Source: Alphaproteobacteria bacterium
Lineage (GTDB): Bacteria; Pseudomonadota; Alphaproteobacteria; ATCC43930; CGMCC-115725
DNA length: 34,083 nucleotides
Reading direction: 5' to 3'
Assembly (NCBI GenBank): GCA_019237175.1
Contig: JAFAHP010000140.1
Location: 1-34,083 of the forward strand
Under the pieces are notes generated by a model. The model did not search any database and was not told where the DNA came from. It worked only from the letters and a program-made list of their open reading frames with translations. Positions 23,845 to 31,570 of this stretch are shown in pieces (position 1 is the stretch's first letter; every line of letters begins with the position of its first letter). Position numbers and translations under genes: made by a program.

Positions 23845-24417
23845 CTATCGCGCCTCGGTCCAGCTCTCGGAAAAAGCCAGCGCGCAGGTACTAAACGGCC
23901 GCCCTTCGCGCTGCATCGGCCAGGCGCGACCCGAAGCTTGCACCCCGTCGACGCTGAGCCGCGCGCCCAAGGCCGGGATCAAGAGAGTGCAAACGCCGTA
24001 GCGGCGGCCGCCCTCGCCGGGCTGGGTGTGGATCAACAGCGGTTCGCCGATGTCGTACCAGGTCAGCACGACTTCCTCGTCGGTCGTTACGATCCGCTCG
24101 GTCCAGAAATAATGCGGGTCGCCGGATTTGACGAATTCCGCGTCGGTAACCGGAATCCCGGTGTCGGCGGTCTCGGGATTGAGCATGCCTTGCACCGTGG
24201 TCTGCAACCAGCGCGCCATCGCGATGTTGTCGGAATAGATGCGCCAGCGGTCTTCGGTCAGCTCGCTTTTCACATAAAGGACATGGCCCGGGCCGCCCGG
24301 ACAGGTGATGATCCGCCAAAAGCTGGCGTTTGTGGTTTGCGGGCCGCCATCGGTCCCGCTCAGCCGGATAAAGGGGTTTTCGCCGGTCAGGATTACATGA
24401 TTTGGGTCGGCGGGCAT
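23845..24417 (-). CDS. Conserved-looking hypothetical protein (190 aa)
   Basis: A soluble protein without signal peptide or membrane helix, apparently beta-rich. Landmarks are 'NPFIRLSGTDGGPQTTNASF', 'VLYVKSELTEDRWRIYSDNI', 'EFVKSGDPHYFWTERIVTTD', 'EEVVLTWYDIGEPLLIHTQP' and the end 'FSTCALAFSESWTEAR'. The domain is not recognised. ATG 24417 has an excellent 'aaaaggag' five bases upstream; the frame extends further but without similarity or start signals. It points the same way as the operon at 23606 but is 238 bases away, so it is probably a separate unit. Confidence 0.7.
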   Translation of the reverse strand: MPADPNHVILTGENPFIRLSGTDGGPQTTNASFWRIITCPGGPGHVLYVKSELTEDRWRIYSDNIAMARWLQTTVQGMLNPETADTGIPVTDAEFVKSGDPHYFWTERIVTTDEEVVLTWYDIGEPLLIHTQPGEGGRRYGVCTLLIPALGARLSVDGVQASGRAWPMQREGRPFSTCALAFSESWTEAR

Positions 24418-24425
24418 CCGAACTC

Positions 24426-24437
24426 CTTTTCGAAAAG
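24426..24437. promoter_or_regulatory. Perfect 12-base palindrome at the ribosome-binding site
   Basis: CTTTTCGAAAAG is its own reverse complement and overlaps the Shine-Dalgarno of the 190-residue gene. It may be a chance palindrome, a small hairpin limiting translation, or an operator. Confidence 0.3.
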
Positions 24438-24597
24438 AAGCCGCGAGAGGGGGGAAAGCGGCGGGTCGTGTGACCAATGGTAAAGCATCGAGGGCGACGG
24501 CGCTATCGCGGGACGCCGCCGCCACGCCCCACCGCAAGGCCGCGTGTACATTTTTTTCGACGGCCCCAGCGGCGGACAAATAGTTTTTGGTCAGTGG

Positions 24598-24951
24598 TCA
24601 GGCCGACAGCAGGGGACCGTGATCGTCGCAGTGGTCGCCGTGTGGATGATGGAGATGGTCGCCGACACGGTAATCGGTGTGGTCGCCATGCGGCACCGCC
24701 TCGTGGCCGCAACCCGGGCCGTGGACATGCGCGGCATCATGGCCGCCACAGCTATGACCGGAAGTGCAATGGTCGGGGTTGTCGGCCGACACCTCGATCA
24801 CATGCTCGTCGACGTGCCCTTCATGAGGATGGTGGAGATGGCCGTCGTGCAGGTAGTCGGTATGCCCGCCATGGCGCACCGCCGGATGGCTGCAGCCTGG
24901 TCCATGTTGATGGGTGTGGCCGGGATGTTGGCTAGCAGTACAGGTCGGCAT
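24598..24951 (-). CDS. Histidine-rich metal-binding protein with two tandem repeats
   Basis: A 117-residue protein of which about 28 residues are His, with several Cys and Asp. Two copies of a unit are visible: 'HQHGPGCSHPAVRHGGHTDY' followed by 'LHDGHLHHPHEGHVDEH', and 'HVHGPGCGHEAVPHGDHTDY' followed by 'RVGDHLHHPHGDHCDDHG'. No signal peptide is evident, so it is probably cytosolic. Such His/Cys spacing suits storage, buffering or delivery of zinc, nickel or cobalt. ATG 24951 follows 'aaaggaag'. It lies next to a TonB-dependent uptake locus, which supports a metal connection. The metal and partner are unknown. Confidence 0.8.
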   Translation of the reverse strand: MPTCTASQHPGHTHQHGPGCSHPAVRHGGHTDYLHDGHLHHPHEGHVDEHVIEVSADNPDHCTSGHSCGGHDAAHVHGPGCGHEAVPHGDHTDYRVGDHLHHPHGDHCDDHGPLLSA

Positions 24952-25033
24952 GAGTTCTCTTCCTTTCCATTTTAACTATCTGTCTATACTCAAAGCGACC
25001 GTCAGAGCCGAGATACCGCGTCGTCCGGGCCCG

Positions 25034-25303
25034 CTACTGCCAGGGTCCGGCGCTCTGACTATCCGGGGCAGGCGAAACGCTCGGTAGTTGCGACAGCGCG
25101 GCGCCCAAGGAAGCGTTCTCCCCGCCCGGCAGGTTGCTCAAGCGGCGCTGATCGAGTGTATAGACCGTTGCACCTAGAGGCGGGGCGATTTCGGCGCGTG
25201 CCCGGTCGAGTCGGGCAGCGGGAGCGGCATAATCCGAAGAGGATTCTTGACCAGCGCACGCGCCAACCGCGATCAGCGTGCACATCACGATCGCCTGCTT
25301 CAT
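25034..25303 (-). CDS. Small lipoprotein resembling the receptor plug start
   Basis: An 89-residue protein with leader 'MKQAIVMCTLIAVGACAGQE', where 'VGAC' is a plausible lipobox. The mature part 'ARAEIAPPLGATVYTLDQRR' then 'LSNLPGGENASLGAALSQLP' closely follows the pre-plug segment of the receptor encoded divergently, 'ARINIEPRIGASTYTLGPSA' then 'IQNLPEAQNTPIDNAILQMP'. It ends shortly afterwards ('SVSPAPDSQSAGPWQ') before any barrel. It may be a truncated duplicate of a receptor gene that acquired a lipoprotein signal, or a real accessory protein that interacts with the receptor or TonB. The ribosome-binding site is weak. Confidence 0.65.
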   Translation of the reverse strand: MKQAIVMCTLIAVGACAGQESSSDYAAPAARLDRARAEIAPPLGATVYTLDQRRLSNLPGGENASLGAALSQLPSVSPAPDSQSAGPWQ

Positions 25304-25461
25304 CGTCGGGAGCTGGGCCGGTTCCTTCTTTTTTCAAGCCGAACTCGATCGGGGACGCGGTAAGGAGCAGCCCCCGCATAGGGTGGCCCCGCCAGCTCGC
25401 GCTTCCCGCCGCTATAAATCGGCTACTAGCTCCCTTGTCGAGCGCGGTAGACGTTTGTTAC

Positions 25462-25474
25462 GTTATATCATCGC
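25462..25474. promoter_or_regulatory. Candidate Zur-like operator half
   Basis: GTTATATCATCGC resembles the alphaproteobacterial Zur palindrome GTTATANNATAAC, with a perfect left half and a poor right half. It lies 50 bases upstream of the TonB-dependent receptor start, in the divergent promoter region shared with the small lipoprotein. The match is incomplete and could be chance. Confidence 0.25.
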
Positions 25475-25523
25475 GACCGATCAATTCCGATTCCGAACCT
25501 GCGATCAACGTGAGGCAAGGGGT

Positions 25524-27797
25524 ATGGGTCACATATTCAAGCGCGCAGGAGCTGCGCTCGGGCTCGCCGTCCTGGTCGCACTGGCCATTTCTGATGGCGC
25601 CAAAGCGGACGATGCACCGGTGTTGTTGACCGGGCTGCCTCCGATCACGAACGGCGCGCCCGGCGGGTCAAATGGGCTGCTTGTTCTCGGCGCAAATTCG
25701 CCCACCGACAGCACCGCACCCGCCTCGTCGCAGGGCAATGTCTCGCTCGACATCAACGTAATTGCCAAACAATTAAATGAGGCGCGAATCAACATCGAGC
25801 CGCGCATCGGCGCCTCGACATACACCTTGGGGCCGAGTGCCATCCAAAACCTGCCGGAAGCACAAAACACGCCGATCGATAATGCCATCCTGCAAATGCC
25901 CGGCGTCGACCAAGATAATTTGGCGAATGGCGGGCTCCATATCCGCAACGAGCACTTGAACGTCCAGTATCGCATCAACGGCGTCATCATTCCGGATGGT
26001 GTGAGTTTCTTCGGTCAGGATTTGAGTATTCGCTTTGTCGATTCGATGTCGCTGATTACGGGTTCTTTGCCCGCCGAATACGGTCTGCGAACCGCCGGCA
26101 TCATCGATATCCAGAGCAAGAGCGGCCTCGGAAACCCGGGCGGCTCGGTCGAAATGTACGGCGGCAGTTATACTACCCTCAACCCCAGCATGGAGGTCGG
26201 TGGCGCGGTCGGCAACTACAACTATTTCGTAACCAGCAATTACTACCAAAGCATAAATGGGATAAATGACGTAACGTCAAAATATTACCAGATACATGAC
26301 GACACTCAGCAGGTCCATGCCTTCGCCTATATCGATAAAATTCTCGATCCTCACAACAGAATCAGCGTGATGGGCGGCGAGTTCAACGGTGACTTTCAGA
26401 TACCAAACAACCCCGGCCAGTCGACGTTTCCTGGCATTACAGAAATCAATGGTCTCCCTTCATCGCAGTTCAACTCCGCTCACCTCACCGAGTTTCAGGT
26501 CGAGGGCAGCCAGTTCGGGGCGGTCTCATTTTTGCACTCATTGGGGCCTCTCGACTTCCAGATCTCGGATATAGTCAAGTACAGTTTCCTGCATTATTAT
26601 CCCGATCTGTTCGGTGACCTCGCGTTCAACGGCATCGGCGAGAATGCCGGCCGGACCAGCTTGGCGAACTTTGTTCAGGCAGAAGGGACTTACCGGTGGA
26701 CAGCCAACCACACGGTGCGCGGCGGTATCCTCTTCACCACCGAACACGTGACCTCAAACGAAAACGCGGCGGTGCTAGACCAGATCGGGGCCGACAGTTT
26801 TGGAAATCCGATCTATGCGACAGTCCCTTCATTTATAGCCCAGAGCAGCGCCCAGACGAGTTTTACCTATAGCGGCTATCTCCAGGACGAATGGAAAGTA
26901 TTGCCGGCGGTGACCGTCAACTATGGGGTCCGCGGCGATGTCATAAACGGTTTCACCACCGGACAGCACCTCAGCCCGCGTGTTAACGCGGTGTGGCAGG
27001 CGACGCCGACGACGACCTTTCACGCGGGCTATGCCACTTATTACACACCACCGCCGCAGGAGCTGGTTGCAACCGAGAATATCTCTGCGTTCGCGAATAC
27101 GACCGGGGCGCCCGCTTCTACTCAGAATTCCCCGATCAAGAACGAAACGGCCCAATATCTGGATGTCGGGGTAAAGCAGCAGGCGCTCCGCGGGCTCACA
27201 ATAGGCGTCGATGTCTATTACAAGCACGCGAACAATCTGCTCGACGAGAGCCAGTTCGGCGCACCCATCATTCTGACGCCGTTCAATTATCGCGTCGGCA
27301 TCAACAAGGGCGTCGAGCTGACGACCGAATATAACGTTGGAAATTTCACTTTCTACGGCAATCTCGCGATTGCAAACCAGCTGGCAAGCGGTATCGAATC
27401 AGCGCAGTTCAATTTCACTCCGGCGCAGCTTGCCTCGGCCGACAGCATGTTTGTCAACACCGATCACAGCCAGCTCAAAACCGAATCGGCCGGTGTAGCC
27501 TATCTGTGGCACGGGACACGGTTTACCGCTGACATAGTCGCCGGCTCCGGCCTGCGAACCCAGCCGCCCAACGATCCGACCTTCAATGGTGAGACGGTCC
27601 CGTCCTACGAACAGGTAAATCTGGGCATCTCCCATGTCTTTCCGGCGAGTTTTGGTGGCCCGGTGACCGTGCGTCTCGCTCTCATCAATCTGTTCGACAA
27701 GATCTACCTGTTGCGCAGCATGACTGGGGTTGGCGAGTTTGCCAATCAATTCGGACCACGCCGTGCCCTCTACGCGGGTCTCAAAAAGGAGTTCTGA
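25524..27797 (+). CDS. TonB-dependent outer-membrane receptor
   Basis: A 757-residue outer-membrane receptor. The signal peptide 'FKRAGAALGLAVLVALAISD' precedes a probable cleavage after 'GAKA'. The plug domain (about residues 85-200) contains 'YTLGPSAIQNLPEAQNTPID', 'LNVQYRINGVIIPDGVSFFG' and 'SLITGSLPAEYGLRTAGIID'. The beta barrel follows and ends with aromatic Phe in 'RRALYAGLKKEF', as expected for BAM-assembled barrels. ATG 25524 has 'aagggg' directly upstream; the longer open frame from 25278 is antisense to the lipoprotein. TonB, ExbB and ExbD homologues follow downstream, so uptake should be energised locally. The His-rich neighbour hints at a metal or metallophore ligand, but substrate is not determined. 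Confidence 0.9.
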   Translation: MGHIFKRAGAALGLAVLVALAISDGAKADDAPVLLTGLPPITNGAPGGSNGLLVLGANSPTDSTAPASSQGNVSLDINVIAKQLNEARINIEPRIGASTYTLGPSAIQNLPEAQNTPIDNAILQMPGVDQDNLANGGLHIRNEHLNVQYRINGVIIPDGVSFFGQDLSIRFVDSMSLITGSLPAEYGLRTAGIIDIQSKSGLGNPGGSVEMYGGSYTTLNPSMEVGGAVGNYNYFVTSNYYQSINGINDVTSKYYQIHDDTQQVHAFAYIDKILDPHNRISVMGGEFNGDFQIPNNPGQSTFPGITEINGLPSSQFNSAHLTEFQVEGSQFGAVSFLHSLGPLDFQISDIVKYSFLHYYPDLFGDLAFNGIGENAGRTSLANFVQAEGTYRWTANHTVRGGILFTTEHVTSNENAAVLDQIGADSFGNPIYATVPSFIAQSSAQTSFTYSGYLQDEWKVLPAVTVNYGVRGDVINGFTTGQHLSPRVNAVWQATPTTTFHAGYATYYTPPPQELVATENISAFANTTGAPASTQNSPIKNETAQYLDVGVKQQALRGLTIGVDVYYKHANNLLDESQFGAPIILTPFNYRVGINKGVELTTEYNVGNFTFYGNLAIANQLASGIESAQFNFTPAQLASADSMFVNTDHSQLKTESAGVAYLWHGTRFTADIVAGSGLRTQPPNDPTFNGETVPSYEQVNLGISHVFPASFGGPVTVRLALINLFDKIYLLRSMTGVGEFANQFGPRRALYAGLKKEF

Positions 27798-27901
27798 ATC
27801 CGGCGCTTCGTTGGCGGCTTCGCTCCGCTGGAAAGCGGGAATCGAGCCGATCGGCTGACGATCGATTCAGGCTCCACTAAATTGCCACGATGATCGTCAC
27901 G

Positions 27902-28071
27902 TCTAGTGGTACGAAACAGACAGATGGCTCCCAATTCTTCTTTTTCCGTCACCCCCGCGCAAGCGGGGGCCCAGGGCTGCGAGTGCAGTGTTTGGCCGCT
28001 CTGGGTTCCCGCTTTCGCGGGAATGACGATAAGAGAATGCAGGTACCATCCGTTAGAATTGCACCACTAGA
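27902..28071. repeat. Possible small MITE-like element with 9-base terminal inverted repeats
   Basis: TCTAGTGGT at 27902-27910 is inverted as ACCACTAGA at 28063-28071, and the next few bases inward also partly pair. The interval is 170 bases, has no coding capacity, and encloses a separate palindromic repeat. It sits between the receptor and exbB genes. Transposon origin is inferred from the structure alone. Confidence 0.4.
27947..28028. repeat. CGTCA-type interspersed palindromic repeat
   Basis: The left arm CGTCACCCCCGCGCAAGCGG (continuing GGGCCCAGG) and the right arm CTGGGTTCCCGCTTTCGCGG (continuing GAATGACG) are imperfect inverted copies about 30 bases long. Repeats with these arms are widespread in alphaproteobacterial intergenic regions. 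Transcribed, this would form a long hairpin between the receptor gene and exbB. Confidence 0.8.
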
Positions 28072-28149
28072 TAGGATTACCCAGCGGCTCCGAGGGATAT
28101 ATGGTCGGCTCAAATCGGCCCCCAACGACTTGTTCGCAGAGGCTTGCCC

Positions 28150-28833
28150 GTGCCCAATTCTCCCGTCTCACTTTCGGTTGTCAGCCTTTTTCTGCACGCT
28201 GATATCGTCGTCAAGGGTGTGTTGTTGCTATTGCTCGCCGCCTCCGTGTGGAGCTGGGCGGTCATTATCGACAAGTTGTGGCGCCTTGCCGCGGTCGGGC
28301 GGTCGGTTGAGGCGCATGAGGCGCTCCTCGCCGCGGCACATGGCGCACCCGACCTGATGGCACCATCTCGCCGACCGGGCGGCGGCGACCCGGCCGGCGC
28401 GGTGCTGGCGGCCGGCTTGCACGAGAGCGCCGAAGCGGCATGGGTTGCGCCCGAAAGCCCGGCCGAGCGGCGCGAGCGCATCGAGCGGGCGATGCGGCTG
28501 GTGCTGAACGCGGAATTGCGCCGGCTTGAAGCCCGCTTGCCATTCCTCGCAAGCCTGGCCTCGGCGGCGCCGTTTATCGGGCTGTTCGGCACGGTGTGGG
28601 GGATCATGCGCAGCTTTACCGGCATCGCCGCCGCCAACAATACCAGCCTTGCCGTCGTCGCCCCCGGCATCGCCGAAGCCTTGTTCGCCACGGCCATGGG
28701 GCTCGCCGCGGCGATCCCCGCAGTCGTCGCTTACAACAAGATCACCGTTGATCTCGGCCGCTTTGCCGGACGCATGAACGGTCTGATCGGGCGCTCGAGC
28801 ACCATCCTTTCGCGCGTCGCGGCGGAAACCTGA
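28150..28833 (+). CDS. exbB: ExbB/TolQ-type proton channel subunit
   Basis: A 227-residue inner-membrane protein of the MotA/TolQ/ExbB family. Helix 1 is 'VLLLLLAASVWSWAVIIDKL', and the family core is 'ASLASAAPFIGLFGTVWGIM' then 'VVAPGIAEALFATAMGLAAA' and 'IPAVVAYNKITVDL'. With its ExbD-type partner it forms the proton channel that powers TonB or TolA. Sequence alone is close to both ExbB and TolQ; the following TonB-like gene and nearby receptor favour ExbB. GTG 28150 is preferred over TTG 28144 because 'agagg' is spaced correctly for it. It is the first of three tightly packed genes. Confidence 0.82.
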   Translation: MPNSPVSLSVVSLFLHADIVVKGVLLLLLAASVWSWAVIIDKLWRLAAVGRSVEAHEALLAAAHGAPDLMAPSRRPGGGDPAGAVLAAGLHESAEAAWVAPESPAERRERIERAMRLVLNAELRRLEARLPFLASLASAAPFIGLFGTVWGIMRSFTGIAAANNTSLAVVAPGIAEALFATAMGLAAAIPAVVAYNKITVDLGRFAGRMNGLIGRSSTILSRVAAET

Positions 28834-28835
28834 CC

Positions 28836-29270
28836 ATGGCGATGGCAACGCGGCCCGTCGGCGAGAGTAGCGAGGAGCGCTATCAGCCGCTGGCCGAGAT
28901 CAATGTGACGCCGATGGTCGATGTCATGCTGGTGCTGCTGGTGATCTTTATGGTGACGGCACCGCTGTTGATGGTCGGCGTGCCGCTCGATCTGCCAAAG
29001 ACGCGCGCCGCGGCGATCACCGAGCACAAGAAGCCGATCATCCTCAGCCTCGACCGCGGCGGCGAAGTATTCATCGGTGACGATAAGGTGGCGCCAGGCG
29101 AGCTTGAACCCCGGCTTGCGGCACTCGCCGCCGAAGATCCCAAACGCATCGTCTTTGTCCGCGGCGACAAGACGATCACTTACGCGCAGCTGATGGACAT
29201 GTTGGGCGAGGTCAATCGCGCCGGTTTTGCGAAAGTGTCGCTGGTCGCCGAAGCCTCCGGGTCGAAGTGA
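28836..29270 (+). CDS. exbD: ExbD/TolR-type proton channel subunit
   Basis: A 144-residue protein with one N-terminal membrane helix. 'LAEINVTPMVDVMLVLLVIF' holds Asp29, the proton-carrying residue conserved in ExbD and TolR. The periplasmic domain contains 'IILSLDRGGEVFIGDDKV' and 'RIVFVRGDKTITYAQLMDML'. The gene starts two bases after the exbB stop and overlaps the tonB start by four bases, so the three are co-translated. ExbD rather than TolR is favoured by context. Confidence 0.87.
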   Translation: MAMATRPVGESSEERYQPLAEINVTPMVDVMLVLLVIFMVTAPLLMVGVPLDLPKTRAAAITEHKKPIILSLDRGGEVFIGDDKVAPGELEPRLAALAAEDPKRIVFVRGDKTITYAQLMDMLGEVNRAGFAKVSLVAEASGSK

Positions 29271-30019
29271 ACGGGTTCAGGCTGCCGCTCATTCTCTCGC
29301 TGGCGGCCCATGCGATCATCCTGGGACTGCTGGTGATGCTGCCGGCGCCGATACCGCCGGCGGCACCTTCGCTCCCGAGCGGGATTGAGGTCGCGTTCGC
29401 ACCGTCGTTGCCGGCGCCGCCGCCCCCGCCTGCGCCTCCCCCGGTCAAGGCCGAACCACCGCCGCCACCCCCGAAAACCGACACACCGCGTCCAGTGGCC
29501 CCGATCGAGCCACCGCCGCCTGCTCCCGAAGCGGCGGTCGTGGTTCCGGAACCGCTCCTGCTACCGCCGCCGCCAAAGCCGCCGGTCCCGCCGCGGCGGG
29601 TCGCGGTTCGGCGCGTCGAGCGGCCAGTGACGCGCCCGGAGGAAGCGCCGGTAGCGCCGGTTGTTCCCGTGGCGCCGGCCCAGCAGGCGGCACTCGCGCC
29701 GGCGCGGGTGCGCCCACCTGCGTCCGCGGCTGTCAGTCCGGGATATCAAGCGCTGCTCGGCGAATGGCTGAATAGCCATAAGCGCTATCCCGAGGGTGCC
29801 CGCGAACACGGCGAGCAGGGCCGCGCGATATTACATTTTGCGGTCGAACGCAGCGGCCGGGTCACCGAATTCGCGGTTGTCAAAAGCTCCGGTTACCCGG
29901 ATCTCGACCAAGGGCTGGAGGAGATGATGCGGGGTGCGATTTTGCCGCCTTTTCCTGCCGACATGCCGCAATCCAGCATCAGCGTCTCGGTGACGATCCG
30001 CTTCACGCTCGAGCAATGA
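29267..30019 (+). CDS. tonB: TonB-family energy transducer
   Basis: A 250-residue protein with an N-terminal membrane anchor ('LPLILSLAAHAIILGLLVML'), a long Pro-rich rigid linker from about residue 30 to 150, and a C-terminal TonB domain. The last contains 'YQALLGEWLNSHKRYPEGAR', 'GRAILHFAVERSGRVTEFAV' and 'VKSSGYPDLDQGLEEMMRGA'. The 'YP..A....QG...' pattern is characteristic. The GTG start overlaps the exbD stop as GTGA. It would span the periplasm to energise receptors such as the one encoded at 25524. Confidence 0.92.
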   Translation: MNGFRLPLILSLAAHAIILGLLVMLPAPIPPAAPSLPSGIEVAFAPSLPAPPPPPAPPPVKAEPPPPPPKTDTPRPVAPIEPPPPAPEAAVVVPEPLLLPPPPKPPVPPRRVAVRRVERPVTRPEEAPVAPVVPVAPAQQAALAPARVRPPASAAVSPGYQALLGEWLNSHKRYPEGAREHGEQGRAILHFAVERSGRVTEFAVVKSSGYPDLDQGLEEMMRGAILPPFPADMPQSSISVSVTIRFTLEQ

Positions 30020-30047
30020 ACGGATCGATCCACCGGGTGGCCGAGCC

Positions 30048-30398
30048 TTACAGGTTGGCGTTGATCGTGGCGCCGGGCTCGACATAGGCGCGGTCCCAGT
30101 CCGACCACCGCCCGAGGACCGGCTGGTCGGGATCGCGGTCGCGTCGCCAGCAGACCTCATCGCCCGGCGGTACGTCGATGATCTTGGTGGCGTTGTTGGG
30201 CAGCACGAATTCGAGGGTCGATAAATAGCCGGGTCCTCGCGACGCGCAATCCGGGTTGGATGTGATCACTGCCTCGACGTTGGTTGGGCCAAAATGCGGA
30301 TTGTTTAGCAGCAGAGTTCCCGGCGGAGGTGGCTGCGGCTGCCGCAATGCGCACGCGGCGACGCAAAAAAGCACAAAGGTCAACAGGATCGATCGCAC
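30048..30398 (-). CDS. Small putative lipoprotein
   Basis: A 116-residue exported protein. The leader 'RSILLTFVLFCVAACALRQP' has a plausible lipobox 'VAAC'. A short Pro-rich linker precedes a domain with 'TNVEAVITSNPDCASRGPGY', 'LEFVLPNNATKIIDVPPGDE' and 'VCWRRD', where two Cys could pair. No family recognised. GTG 30398 is chosen because it starts exactly at the signal peptide; the open frame upstream is Arg-rich and unlike a leader. The gene converges on tonB with a 28-base gap. Confidence 0.65.
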   Translation of the reverse strand: MRSILLTFVLFCVAACALRQPQPPPPGTLLLNNPHFGPTNVEAVITSNPDCASRGPGYLSTLEFVLPNNATKIIDVPPGDEVCWRRDRDPDQPVLGRWSDWDRAYVEPGATINANL

Positions 30399-30569
30399 GG
30401 ACTTGCTCTTTCGGTCGACGGGAACCGCGGCTCGGCGAACGCGGCGCCCGCACCCGCGCTGTGGAACCACGGCCTGCCCTCGCCCTCGGTTTAATCAATG
30501 CGAAGACCTTCTACCGGAACGCTGGCGACCGCACAATTCACCCGAGAACCGCGGCGCGACGATCACCTC

Positions 30570-31436
30570 TCATGCTCCGCCGAGATACTCTCTGATCCAG
30601 CGCTGGTAATTGTCGGCACGGGTGACCCGCCGCATCAATTCGGGAGGGGCTATGTTTTTGAGGTCGCGGGGGGATACGCCCTCGCGCAGCGCCTTCAAGG
30701 TGTCGTAGACCGCTTGTACCGCGGCCGAAAACGGGGCATGGGTCTGCAGCGCGACGCGGACGCGTCGCGCCGCCAGCCAATCGGGATCGCCGAGCTGACC
30801 GCTGCCGCCGCCGAGAATCAGCGGGATGGCGATCGCAGCCGACACCACTTCCACCGCTTCGACCGTAACCCCGCCGGCAAGAAACACCGCGTCGACGCCG
30901 GCCGCTTCATAGGCTTTGGCGCGCTTTACCGCCTCGTCGATGTTGGCGATTGCCAAGGCGCTGGTGCGACCGGCGATGACGAGGTTTTTGTCCTGGCGAG
31001 CCGACAACGCCGCCTTCATCTTGCCGACCCCTTCTTCGATCGAGCTGAGGCGCGGCTTGCCGTCGCTGCCATAGGGCCGCGGCAGCACCGTGTCCTCGAT
31101 CGACATCGCGCAAATGCCGGCGGTTTCCAGTTCCTCGACGGTGCGCCGCACACTGAGCGCGTTTCCGTAGCCGTGATCGGCGTCGACCAGCAGCGCCAGA
31201 TTGCCGGCGCGGCAAATTCGGTTCGCTTGATCGGCAAATTCGCTCAGGGTCAGGACAACGAGATCGGGGGCGCCGAGCACCGCCATCGATCCGATCGATC
31301 CCGAAAACATGCCGACCTCAAACCCCAGATCCTCGGCAATGCGCGCCGATATCGCGTCATACACGGAAGCCGGATGCACGCAGCGGGTTCCGGAAAGGAT
31401 TGCACGAAAACGCTCGCGCCGCTCGGTCCAGTTCAT
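30570..31436 (-). CDS. Oxaloacetate decarboxylase (ICL/PEP mutase superfamily)
   Basis: A 288-residue TIM-barrel enzyme of the isocitrate lyase/PEP mutase superfamily. It follows the Pseudomonas PA4872 oxaloacetate decarboxylase closely in layout. 'CVHPASVYDAISARIAEDLG' is near the N-terminus, the metal site is 'LVDADHGYGNALSVRRTVEE' (Asp85, Asp87), and 'AMSIEDTVLPRPYG' follows. A late His in 'VRVALQTHAPFSAAVQAVYD' is the position expected for the catalytic residue. It lacks the Lys-Lys-Cys-Gly-His loop of isocitrate and methylisocitrate lyases. ATG 31436 is preceded by 'ggaggag'. Expected reaction: oxaloacetate to pyruvate and CO2. The gene is monocistronic as far as visible. Confidence 0.85.
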   Translation of the reverse strand: MNWTERRERFRAILSGTRCVHPASVYDAISARIAEDLGFEVGMFSGSIGSMAVLGAPDLVVLTLSEFADQANRICRAGNLALLVDADHGYGNALSVRRTVEELETAGICAMSIEDTVLPRPYGSDGKPRLSSIEEGVGKMKAALSARQDKNLVIAGRTSALAIANIDEAVKRAKAYEAAGVDAVFLAGGVTVEAVEVVSAAIAIPLILGGGSGQLGDPDWLAARRVRVALQTHAPFSAAVQAVYDTLKALREGVSPRDLKNIAPPELMRRVTRADNYQRWIREYLGGA

Positions 31437-31570
31437 CTTGGCTCCTCCGGGTGTTGCATCGTCTAAAGTCAGCTTATCATGCCGAGCCGCGGGCCAAAGT
31501 GAATGATCGATCGCTCACGCGGGCACCCGAAAGCGAAAACCCGGCACCCCCAACGTTCCGTCCTCGCTCG

